Origin: a bacterium | GTDB lineage: Bacteria > Cyanobacteriota > Vampirovibrionia > Gastranaerophilales > Gastranaerophilaceae | Direction: 5' to 3' | Length of the DNA stretch: 39,503 bases | Assembly: GCA_014803505.1 (NCBI GenBank) | Contig: JAAVBM010000017.1 | Coordinates: 1-39,503, forward strand | Shown: positions 1 through 7,342 of the stretch, piece after piece | Position numbering within the stretch: the first letter of the stretch is position 1 | Layout of the letters: every line of letters begins with the position of its first letter | Notes under the pieces: model-generated | Seen by the model: only the letters and a program-made list of their open reading frames with translations | Told to the model about the DNA's origin: nothing | Database searches by the model: none | Made by a program: the position numbers and the translations under genes

Positions 1-468
1 ATAACCAAGAATATAATGATAATAACGATATTCGGGCAAGAGGAAATTGAAACGCGCAAAAAGGCCGATGATGAAAAAGAGAATCAGAGGATTTGAAAAC
101 GTCAGCAAAAATCCGCTGACCATATCCGTCCAATAACTCTTTGGCGCCGAATCATCCTTGGGATTAACCCTCCGCGCCGGATTCTTCCGGAAGAGGTAAA
201 CGCCAAACACGGCCAATACCGCCGATCCTACCAGCTGCAAGATAAACTGCTGAGAATTAATGAAATCAGTAATGAAAGCGATGCCCGCACCCGTCAGTAT
301 GCAATAAAACATATCTGAAACCGATGCGCCGATACCCGTGAAAAATGCCGGCCACCGACCCTTATTCAACGTGCGCTGAATCACGAGCATACCGATTGGA
401 CCCATAGGGGCCGAAATCAGCACGCCGATAGCTAAACCGCGCAGCAGCACATAGAATATACTTTCCAT
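1..468 (-). CDS. LysE-family amino-acid exporter (partial)
   Basis: This is chromosomal DNA outside the prophage. The reverse strand reads from an ATG at 468 through 156 codons to the window edge with no stop, so the C-terminus is missing. The product is hydrophobic, with several membrane segments, and near residues 20-26 it has the APMGPIG motif typical of LysE/RhtB-type exporters, which move amino acids or related metabolites out across the inner membrane. A Bacteroidetes-type promoter lies just upstream. It is transcribed away from the tRNA-Cys gene, and the phage insertion does not touch it. The substrate cannot be told from sequence. Confidence 0.85.
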   Translation of the reverse strand, partial: MESIFYVLLRGLAIGVLISAPMGPIGMLVIQRTLNKGRWPAFFTGIGASVSDMFYCILTGAGIAFITDFINSQQFILQLVGSAVLAVFGVYLFRKNPARRVNPKDDSAPKSYWTDMVSGFLLTFSNPLILFFIIGLFARFNFLLPEYRYYHYILGY

Positions 469-477
469 AATCTTATG

Positions 478-508
478 CAAATTTAGTTAGAATGACTGAA
501 AGACGCAA
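478..508 (-). promoter_or_regulatory. promoter of the LysE-family gene
   Basis: On the reverse strand TTGC is followed by 19 bases and TAAATTTG, matching the Bacteroidetes primary sigma consensus (-33 and -7 boxes). Its start point would lie just upstream of the ATG at 468. Confidence 0.6.
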
Positions 509-544
509 CACTTTTGCAAAAATTTTCAAAAATATCTAAAAAAA

Positions 545-576
545 TTTGCACATCCCGAAATTTATTCCTAACTTTG
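545..576 (+). promoter_or_regulatory. promoter of tRNA-Cys
   Basis: TTTG at 545-548 and TAACTTTG at 569-576 are 20 bases apart, a near-consensus Bacteroidetes promoter. Its start point falls about 20 bases before the tRNA. Confidence 0.65.
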
Positions 577-601
577 CACCGCTAAAGCGCTCATGATTCA
601 T

Positions 602-672
602 GGTTCCATGGCCGAGTGGTTAGGCAACGGTCTGCAAAACCGTGTACAGCGGTTCGAATCCGCTTGGGACCT
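602..672 (+). tRNA. tRNA-Cys (anticodon GCA)
   Basis: A full cloverleaf can be drawn. The acceptor arm 602-608 pairs with 665-671 and U672 is the discriminator base expected for tRNA-Cys. The anticodon stem 627-631/639-643 encloses a CTGCAAA loop with GCA at 634-636, and the T-loop GGTTCGAATCC is present. CCA is not encoded. The last 14 bases (659-672) belong to the att repeat, so phage integration rebuilds an intact gene. Confidence 0.97.
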
Positions 673-733
673 CTCATGACTCCGCACCCCGCGGAGTCAT
701 TCGTGTTTAATATTCTGATATTCACTCAGTTAA
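659..733 (+). repeat. attL core repeat (75 bp)
   Basis: These 75 bases are repeated exactly at 39429-39503. The repeat starts in the T-arm of tRNA-Cys, spans the tRNA terminator and ends in TTCACTCAGTTAA. The bases before it differ (GAA at left, AGC at right). The right boundary of identity cannot be seen because the window ends there. Integration at a tRNA 3' end is the classic site choice of tyrosine integrases. Confidence 0.95.
676..710 (+). terminator. terminator of tRNA-Cys, inside attL
   Basis: A perfect 10-bp stem, ATGACTCCGC with GCGGAGTCAT, has an ACCCC loop and is followed by a T-rich tail. It lies wholly inside the att repeat and is therefore duplicated at the right end. Confidence 0.8.
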
Positions 734-866
734 CTGCGCATTTTTTGAGTGAAATTTCTGCAACGCTCCGCAATAATTCGAAAAAACGCCATTTCTGACT
801 ATCAGTCAGTTACGTTTTTGCTCTCAGCAGTTGTTGTACGTTTTTTCAATAATTCGATTTTGAATC
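721..866. promoter_or_regulatory. att arm region upstream of the integrase
   Basis: The perfect palindrome CAGTTAACTG (727-736) straddles the end of the repeat and is nested in a larger inverted repeat, TTCACTCA (721-728) with TGAGTGAA (746-753). Further CAGTTA-like sequences occur near 806 and 926. These may be arm-type or accessory sites for the integrase or an excision factor; this is inferred from position only. No gene and no clear promoter box is visible here. Confidence 0.4.
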
Positions 867-2021
867 ATGCAAAAAATCCAACTCATGCGCAGGCCCGGAA
901 ATTTCTCCAAAACGAGCAGTTTTCAGTTATACGCAGTTTTCACTCTTGACCGAGAACGGATCAGCATCCGGACGGGCATTGAGGTCACCCATGAAGAGTG
1001 GGACAAGGAAAAACAAATCATTAAAGGAAGAAGTCAATCCGCCAAGGATCGCAATCTTATTCTCTCAAATGTTCGCGCCCGGATTACGGACGTGTTTGTT
1101 CGTGCCCGGCTTTCAGGGACGACGCTGACCAAGGCGCGATTTTTGGAGGAGTATCAGCTCCCGGGTGCCTGTACTCGTTTTGTAGACTTTGCCCGTCACC
1201 ATCTGAAGGAACTGAGCCGGGCCCAACGTCCGGAAACCATCCGCCATCATGAAACCATCATTGCAAAAGTTGAGGCTTACGCCCCCGGGCTCGAGCTCCG
1301 ACAGATTACCCCCGAATGGATTCAGGGCTTCATGACCTACATGAGAGATAAACTATATAACGCGCCCGGGACAATCCGCAAATGTATCGGAATAATGCGC
1401 GCCCACTATTACGCCGCCATCCGCGCCGGCAAAGTAACCGAGAACCCGTTTGAGTCGGTCAAGATGCCAAAAGATGCCCCGGCCATTGTCTTCCTGACAG
1501 AGGACGAACTGAACACGCTGATACGGCTCTATAAAGACGGAACGCTCCCTGATAACGAACAGGTTGCGCTCCGTTTCTTCCTTTTTATGACGTTTACGGG
1601 GATGCACATTTCAGACGCGCGCTCGCTCCAGATTGAGCAAATTTTCGGCGGTGAAATTCACTATCAGAGACTGAAGACCGGGACGAAGGTTTCCGTCCCT
1701 TTGAGTAAGCCGGCGGCTCTTCTGGTTCAGATTTACATGGGTGGCCGCCATCGGGGTAAACTGATTCGCGACCTGCCCTCAGACCAGGGCTATAACAGAC
1801 TCATTAAGAAGGTGGCGACAAAAGCGGGGATATGTAAGGCGGTCAGCGCTAAGGCCGCGCGCCATACCTTTGCGACGCTCTACTACAAGAAGAACTCCGG
1901 CGACCTTGGGACGCTCTCAAAGCTTCTGGGTCATGTCTCAGTATCAACGACCATGGTTTACGCTCATATAACTAAAGACATGCGCCAGGAAGGCATCTCC
2001 GCATTTGATGGCCTCATGTAA
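867..2021 (+). CDS. int: tyrosine recombinase (phage integrase)
   Basis: This 384-residue protein has an N-terminal arm-binding region (about 10-95), a SAM-like core-binding domain (about 100-200) and a C-terminal catalytic domain. Visible catalytic residues are K270, the R332-H333 pair in ARHTFAT, H356 in LGHVS and the nucleophile Y365 in MVYAHI. The position of the first catalytic Arg (usually TGxR) is His247 in FTGMHISD. Loss of Arg I is known in Bacteroidetes integrases such as IntDOT. The protein should recombine attP with the tRNA-Cys site. The gene ends 5 bases from the converging tail-fibre gene, with no terminator between them. The start is the first in-frame ATG. Confidence 0.95.
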   Translation: MQKIQLMRRPGNFSKTSSFQLYAVFTLDRERISIRTGIEVTHEEWDKEKQIIKGRSQSAKDRNLILSNVRARITDVFVRARLSGTTLTKARFLEEYQLPGACTRFVDFARHHLKELSRAQRPETIRHHETIIAKVEAYAPGLELRQITPEWIQGFMTYMRDKLYNAPGTIRKCIGIMRAHYYAAIRAGKVTENPFESVKMPKDAPAIVFLTEDELNTLIRLYKDGTLPDNEQVALRFFLFMTFTGMHISDARSLQIEQIFGGEIHYQRLKTGTKVSVPLSKPAALLVQIYMGGRHRGKLIRDLPSDQGYNRLIKKVATKAGICKAVSAKAARHTFATLYYKKNSGDLGTLSKLLGHVSVSTTMVYAHITKDMRQEGISAFDGLM

Positions 2022-2026
2022 TGCCG

Positions 2027-3685
2027 TCAAGGCAGACCGAGTGCGGCCTTAATGCGGTCCAGGTCTCTTAAAACGGCATCGCCATTAAATCCAATGGGCA
2101 AAAATGCGTTGCTACTATTTGTGCCGAGATTTTCTCCTAATACAATACCAGGCAGACCATAAACGATCCCGTCTTTATCCAACCACAATTTAAAGTAACT
2201 ACCGGTAGGAACTGTAAAAAGAACTCTTGCATTGTATTTGGCCCCAGTTGCATTTCTAATTTCAAAATCTGAATTCTTTGAGCCCAAAGAACCTACCACG
2301 ATGGCATTAACAATTCCTGAGCCATCTCCAAGTCGGACGTTATCGCCGATTTCTATTCCACTTTTGAGCGTGTTGTTAGAGCCGATGACGTTGCCGCCGC
2401 CGATGTTGAGGTGTTCCATACCTGAATAGTCGCTTGTATCAATGACATGGCGAATGGAAAGGAGTCCCGTTCCGGGATAGGAGATAACACTGGCGTTAAG
2501 GGCTGCGCGGTCGCTGAGGTTGACGTTAGACTGGATGATGTTATTTGAACCGATGGTGTTGTATATGCCCATGCTCATGGCGCTGACCCCTTCAGAGTTG
2601 GTGACGGTCAGGATCCCCGTCTGTTTGTTTACTTTCAGCTTTACGTTTTCGAGGCTGACATTTGCGGAGAAAGTAAAAGAGCCTTGGCCGATGGTTAACA
2701 CGGCATTGCCGCTGCCGTCTGTGGCTTGTCGTGTCTGCATTGTCGCGTTGGGGCCGATGCTGACGTATTCTTTATCCAGCGTGCCGATTGAAAGCATATT
2801 GTTGGAGTCTATGCGTGCGTGTGTAACCAATTGGAGTTGCCCGACTTCAGTGCCGACAAACAGCCGCCCCTCCGGGTCAAGATACAGCCCGCCGATAAAC
2901 GGTCGGCAATAGCCATTTTTGAGATACCCATAAGCCTCCATCGGCTTCGTTGTGTACCCTTCCGGAACAATCCACTTGTAATAATATGCGACGGCTAAAT
3001 CCGATTGCTCAAGTCGCAACTGGATGTAAAACTGTTCGTTATTAGGTTCGTAGTATACCTCGTGAACGTATTGACCTTCAAGCGTGTAAATAAATTCAGG
3101 GCTCACTGCAGAGCCCTCCGGCGCCTTGATTCCGCCAAACTTAATCACGTTGCATCGGCGCGCCAGGTCGGCAATATCCACGGCGGCCTGATTGGCGGAA
3201 TTTTTGACGGAGGGGAGTGTTGTCTCTATTACTTGGATTCGCTTTTCAAAAGCGTCGCCATCCTTTACGCAACTGTCTGCCACTTCTTGGATTTTCGCTT
3301 CAAGATCCTGACGCACGAGACTGTCGCCCTGCGCGAAGTCGTTTCTGATCTGGGCCAAGCCTTTGACGGCATTATCGGCGGTTTGCTGAGCATTAACAAC
3401 CGATTGAACAGCATCCTCGGCAACTCCATGGGCCGCTGAAGCTGTAGTCGCGGCGGTGTCGGCGGTGTCCTGTGCATTTCTCGCAGCACGCCTCGCCATT
3501 TCGGCGGCACGGTCGGCCGATTCGGCTATTTCCTTGATTTCATCCGGGTCCGCTTTCGCTTCAAGAGTCTCCGAGACAATCTCCAGAGCCCGGCCAACCA
3601 TTTCCGGAGTGACGGAACATTCCTCCTGAGCCAGTTTAATAGTGGATGAAAGCTCTTTGAGTTCTGTTTTATTTGAAAATTCCAT
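2027..3685 (-). CDS. putative tail fibre / receptor-binding protein
   Basis: This is the last gene of the tail operon in transcription order, 552 residues long. Residues about 30-175 are an alanine-rich coiled coil (repeated TADTAATT and AAEMARRAAR type segments), as expected for a trimeric fibre shaft. A globular region follows, then from about 330 a glycine- and asparagine-rich stretch with repeated IGSNN and SNV motifs that looks like a beta-solenoid. The C-terminus is a short helix. Position after the tape measure and hub genes and this architecture suggest the host-binding appendage, though no specific family was recognised. It is separated by two bases from the upstream gene's stop. Confidence 0.7.
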   Translation of the reverse strand: MEFSNKTELKELSSTIKLAQEECSVTPEMVGRALEIVSETLEAKADPDEIKEIAESADRAAEMARRAARNAQDTADTAATTASAAHGVAEDAVQSVVNAQQTADNAVKGLAQIRNDFAQGDSLVRQDLEAKIQEVADSCVKDGDAFEKRIQVIETTLPSVKNSANQAAVDIADLARRCNVIKFGGIKAPEGSAVSPEFIYTLEGQYVHEVYYEPNNEQFYIQLRLEQSDLAVAYYYKWIVPEGYTTKPMEAYGYLKNGYCRPFIGGLYLDPEGRLFVGTEVGQLQLVTHARIDSNNMLSIGTLDKEYVSIGPNATMQTRQATDGSGNAVLTIGQGSFTFSANVSLENVKLKVNKQTGILTVTNSEGVSAMSMGIYNTIGSNNIIQSNVNLSDRAALNASVISYPGTGLLSIRHVIDTSDYSGMEHLNIGGGNVIGSNNTLKSGIEIGDNVRLGDGSGIVNAIVVGSLGSKNSDFEIRNATGAKYNARVLFTVPTGSYFKLWLDKDGIVYGLPGIVLGENLGTNSSNAFLPIGFNGDAVLRDLDRIKAALGLP

Positions 3686-3687
3686 GA

Positions 3688-4869
3688 TTAAGAGAATTGA
3701 TTGTTAAATACGTTAGTGAATATCTTGCGCAAATATGAGGCGTTACTCTTTGAGATTTCGGGCATGACCGCCGGCTCATTGTAGACGCGACGCAAAGTCA
3801 GCTCCATGGATTGCGGCTCCTCCTGTCGCTCCGGAACGGTTACGCTCTTCACCTCCGGAATAACTCTAACGGGGTTTAGCCCATAGCCAAGCAGCCACAC
3901 CTCATCAGAGCTCAGCGCATCGAGCAGATGAAGCAATTCGCGGCGGCGCTTCGGGCCGGTTGAGACGGTCAGAGCGGACTCCAGCTCCTGGCGGCGCCGG
4001 TTATCGTCAAACCGGTCAAACTCCGCGCGAAACTTCTTGAAGCTGTTAACGTCAACGAACTGCACCCCATCAGTCAGCTCACCGGTAAGCTCGATAACCT
4101 CAAACACCCCGAAAGAATTGCGGAACCTGAGCTGATGGCGACTCTTTACCGGGTCGGCGGCCTCAATGAAGATTTCCGCGGCCACACGGCCTCCCTTCTT
4201 GATGGTAAATTCAGAGACGAGCAGCCCATGCCGGTCAAAGATTTCGCGGCGTGCTTTCTGAAGGTCTATGGTATAAACGCCGATGTGTCGTGTCCACCCG
4301 GCCAGGAGTTCAATGCCACTTTCAGCCCATACCGGGGGAATTCCTGTCGGGGAATGTAGGGTGATAGACTCGGCGATCTCATTATCCTGAAGGAAATAAA
4401 GCGGGGCCAGTTCCGTCTCCTTGAGGATTATGCGCCCCTTATGTGTGCGAGTACTTAAAAACGGATTTCCAAGTTCGTTAAGAAGTCGCGCCTTAAACAG
4501 GTTGCTCCCATTGAGCAGCTCACGATTCTGAGAGGAAGTGCGCCCCGGTATCACATAAGTAGAGAACCGTTCGCGCGGCTGTGTGCCGGGCAATTGGCGC
4601 GGCAAATACATAAACACGCGGCGGGTGCAGTTTTCTGACCAGTCCTCGACACACTCAAGCCAGGAAGCGCCGGAAGGCTCGGGCAGCGGATTAGCCCAAG
4701 CCTCAAGCACATCACTGACATTCACGGAGCCGGCTGATGACATCAAGAATGTAAACTCCTCGCCTCCGGAACTGTAGAGCACGTTTTTGCCGGCGCTCAT
4801 ACTCAGGAACAGAGGATCAGACGCGAACACAATCCCGCCGGGGGTCGTCGTAACGTTGTGTTTGAACAT
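3688..4869 (-). CDS. putative tail/baseplate protein
   Basis: This 393-residue protein of unrecognised family sits between the tail hub-like gene and the tail fibre. It is mostly predicted beta structure with a charged helical segment near residues 275-315 and no signal peptide. Its ATG comes one base after the stop codon of the 56-codon gene upstream (TAATATG), so the two are probably translationally coupled. From its place in the tail operon it is likely a distal tail or fibre-attachment protein. Function is inferred from location only. Confidence 0.6.
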   Translation of the reverse strand: MFKHNVTTTPGGIVFASDPLFLSMSAGKNVLYSSGGEEFTFLMSSAGSVNVSDVLEAWANPLPEPSGASWLECVEDWSENCTRRVFMYLPRQLPGTQPRERFSTYVIPGRTSSQNRELLNGSNLFKARLLNELGNPFLSTRTHKGRIILKETELAPLYFLQDNEIAESITLHSPTGIPPVWAESGIELLAGWTRHIGVYTIDLQKARREIFDRHGLLVSEFTIKKGGRVAAEIFIEAADPVKSRHQLRFRNSFGVFEVIELTGELTDGVQFVDVNSFKKFRAEFDRFDDNRRRQELESALTVSTGPKRRRELLHLLDALSSDEVWLLGYGLNPVRVIPEVKSVTVPERQEEPQSMELTLRRVYNEPAVMPEISKSNASYLRKIFTNVFNNQFS

Positions 4870-4870
4870 A

Positions 4871-5041
4871 TTATACTAAATAGACAATGTGACAAAATCC
4901 GCCTGCACCCTTATGGGTTATTCCATCATGAGTGCGGACAAACTCCTCGCGCTCAACAGAGGGCTCGGTAAGTATGCGATAATCGGCAGGGGTGACGTTG
5001 CCGAACGCTTGCGGGGCAGACATTAAACTATTTTCTTCCAT
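4871..5041 (-). CDS. 56-residue small tail-operon protein
   Basis: An ATG at 5041 opens 56 codons ending in TAA at 4871-4873. The protein starts MEENSLMSAPQ and ends GFCHIVYLV, with no membrane segment. It fills the gap between two tail genes, beginning 46 bases after the upstream stop and ending one base before the next ATG. That packing is the main reason to believe in it. Function is unknown; it may be a small tail assembly or tip component. Confidence 0.6.
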   Translation of the reverse strand: MEENSLMSAPQAFGNVTPADYRILTEPSVEREEFVRTHDGITHKGAGGFCHIVYLV

Positions 5042-5087
5042 GATGCAAATTTATTGAATGATTTTAACCGGGTAAAGGACCGGGAAA

Positions 5088-7328
5088 TTACCCGCCAATC
5101 ATCCGGACCTTTGGCCGGAGGTTGCCGACTTCGCCGGTCACTATGACCTCAAATTCCTCATCAGAAGTGAATCCGCCACCGTTGCTATATCGGGGCGTTA
5201 CGGCAAACCGGGCCTCCACCATTCCGGAGAAGCGCTCATCCGGGTCCTCATCCGGGTCATAAACCTCCGGGTCCGGCAATGCGTCGGGGTCGCTGAATCC
5301 CAACCACCTGAAAGCATACAACTGCAAATCTTGATCTTCAAGATTCACGTAAGGATTAAGGCCTTCTCGGGGGTGCTCCTCCTCAAATTTCTTCTTGACG
5401 GCGTCCCGTATGGTTTTGCTGTCATCAATCGCATGCCATAAGGAATCCAGTGAAAGCACATAGCCGGGGCGGGTCTGAGCGGCCTCAATGGGTGCCGATG
5501 CCTGCTCAGCTTCGGCGTTAAAGTCGCCCCGGAGGGTCAGCGGCCTGATCTTGAGCGACGTTTCCACGGGCGACGTGCCTGTTAACGAATAAGAGGCCGA
5601 CTCAATAAGCCCGTAAACATTAAGCAACTTTACCGGTTCAAGTGGCGACAACTTGCCAAGGTCAGCGCGTCCGAATTCGGCAATTGCGTCAACGGTTCGC
5701 GCCCCATGACGGAGCAGGAGGTCAAAATTTCGCCAGAAATTCCGAAAAATACCATCCCGGAAATCATAGTAAAGAGTGAGGCCTTCAACCTCGACGCCGT
5801 CATCCGTCTCGGTTATTCGTCGGCCATCCGGGTCAAGCGGCGCAACGGCTCCAAAATTTTCTCCGTTTTTCTGATAGGCGAACACGAACGCAATGGGGGC
5901 ACCGCTTCCGTCGCCCTCCTCAACTCCGGAACCCACCAGGGCGGAATGGCGGTGAGACAATCCACACGCACACCAGGGCAACCGCTTCGAATAATAATCG
6001 CCGAAAGTAAACCAGCCCTGACTCATGGCCACTGACTCATCGCCGGCCTCGAGCTCGTAAGCCTCCAGGCCGTCCGGCTTCGGGTCCCATGTAAAGAACA
6101 AAGAGCCGAATCGGACGCTCCGGTAGGGGTATTGTTCGCCGATATAACAGCCGCCATTGGTCAGGTTAATACCGGTAAACTTGCCGTGCAAACCTTCGTC
6201 GTCAAACTCGATGCCCAAGTCGCGGGCGCAATCAATCAAGCGCTCATCTGTTGTATGGTCATCCTCAATGCCCTCAACGAATGAAACCACGCGCCCCTGC
6301 ATAAAGTCTTCATAACGGGCGGAGGGGGGCTCGGCTAAGGTTAGCGACGTTTTCGGAATCAGTTTTAAATACTTTTGATCCTCAAAAGTCACGGAGGGGA
6401 AAGCGGCCAGCAGGCCGTCAATGGTCAGCGCCGGTTCTCGCTCAATCACGTCCTCAACAAAGGCAGCGGAAACCATGCCGGAGTTTATATCGATATGCCA
6501 GACAAACCCGAACTTCGCCCAAAGTGACTCCAGGAACTCCATAACGGTGCAATCCGGCACAATATCGGCCATCGCTATGGACTCCAGACAACAGGCATCG
6601 GCGCAATTATTGAGCACCACCAGCCGGCGCAAGTCAATGCGCCCGGAATAGAACGGGTTATCCTCCCGCGCCAGGGTGATTCCGATTTCCTGAAATATCA
6701 GCTCCAGGAGCCGCCAAACCTTCAGGAAAGGGCTCCAGCCGTAACGTTTCGGAACCTTGACGTTATAGATTTCGCCGCTGACCACTCGCTCGACGCTCTT
6801 AGACTGTTTCCAACCTTCGCGGAGCACATTCAGCATAACTCCGGCGCTTCCTTCCTCGTCCTTGTTCTCGTCCTTGGCGTTTTCCGTATAACTGACCACT
6901 ACGGGGAACATACACAGCGGCGAGTCCGTTGCACAATCAAACTCGTCGGGCGAATCCGGGACGGGCACGGAGGTAGACTTGAGCACCTCCAGTTCTGACA
7001 GTCGGCGGCCCTTCCATTCAGCATAAGCCACGGAATTATTAAGGCCGATGTTAACCTCGATGCCATCACGAGACGCGTCCAGCACACACAGCAGCCCGTC
7101 GGCCACAAATGAGCCATCCTCAACCCTTACGGGATACTTCGGCAACATGACGCCCAGATCAATGCGCCCGGGATTTCCAAGCAGTCGGCGATTATGAGGG
7201 GTGGCCGGAATGGTCACGGGGATTGTCTGTGTGCCCTGTTCGCCCCAGATGGGGTTCTGCAATTCTATGGATAACGCCGGAGAGTCTGAGAGGTCAAGCG
7301 GCGTATTATTCAAAAATATTCTTACCAT
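5088..7328 (-). CDS. putative tail hub / distal tail protein
   Basis: This 746-residue protein is encoded directly downstream of the tape measure gene, the usual place of the distal tail or tail-associated hub protein in siphoviruses. The N-terminus (MVRIFLNNTPLDL) and the first 150 residues look like a beta-sandwich tube-attachment domain. The middle has mixed alpha/beta content and the C-terminus has an acidic DPDEDPDER-type patch. No lysozyme or peptidase motif was seen. The start is an ATG 14 bases after the tape-measure stop. The assignment rests on synteny and length. Confidence 0.6.
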   Translation of the reverse strand: MVRIFLNNTPLDLSDSPALSIELQNPIWGEQGTQTIPVTIPATPHNRRLLGNPGRIDLGVMLPKYPVRVEDGSFVADGLLCVLDASRDGIEVNIGLNNSVAYAEWKGRRLSELEVLKSTSVPVPDSPDEFDCATDSPLCMFPVVVSYTENAKDENKDEEGSAGVMLNVLREGWKQSKSVERVVSGEIYNVKVPKRYGWSPFLKVWRLLELIFQEIGITLAREDNPFYSGRIDLRRLVVLNNCADACCLESIAMADIVPDCTVMEFLESLWAKFGFVWHIDINSGMVSAAFVEDVIEREPALTIDGLLAAFPSVTFEDQKYLKLIPKTSLTLAEPPSARYEDFMQGRVVSFVEGIEDDHTTDERLIDCARDLGIEFDDEGLHGKFTGINLTNGGCYIGEQYPYRSVRFGSLFFTWDPKPDGLEAYELEAGDESVAMSQGWFTFGDYYSKRLPWCACGLSHRHSALVGSGVEEGDGSGAPIAFVFAYQKNGENFGAVAPLDPDGRRITETDDGVEVEGLTLYYDFRDGIFRNFWRNFDLLLRHGARTVDAIAEFGRADLGKLSPLEPVKLLNVYGLIESASYSLTGTSPVETSLKIRPLTLRGDFNAEAEQASAPIEAAQTRPGYVLSLDSLWHAIDDSKTIRDAVKKKFEEEHPREGLNPYVNLEDQDLQLYAFRWLGFSDPDALPDPEVYDPDEDPDERFSGMVEARFAVTPRYSNGGGFTSDEEFEVIVTGEVGNLRPKVRMIGG

Positions 7329-7342
7329 GGTCGGTGAAATTA

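Noticed and set aside
616-949. Small + strand frames over the tRNA and att region
   Set aside because: They overlap the tRNA, terminator and att repeat and have no protein-like features.
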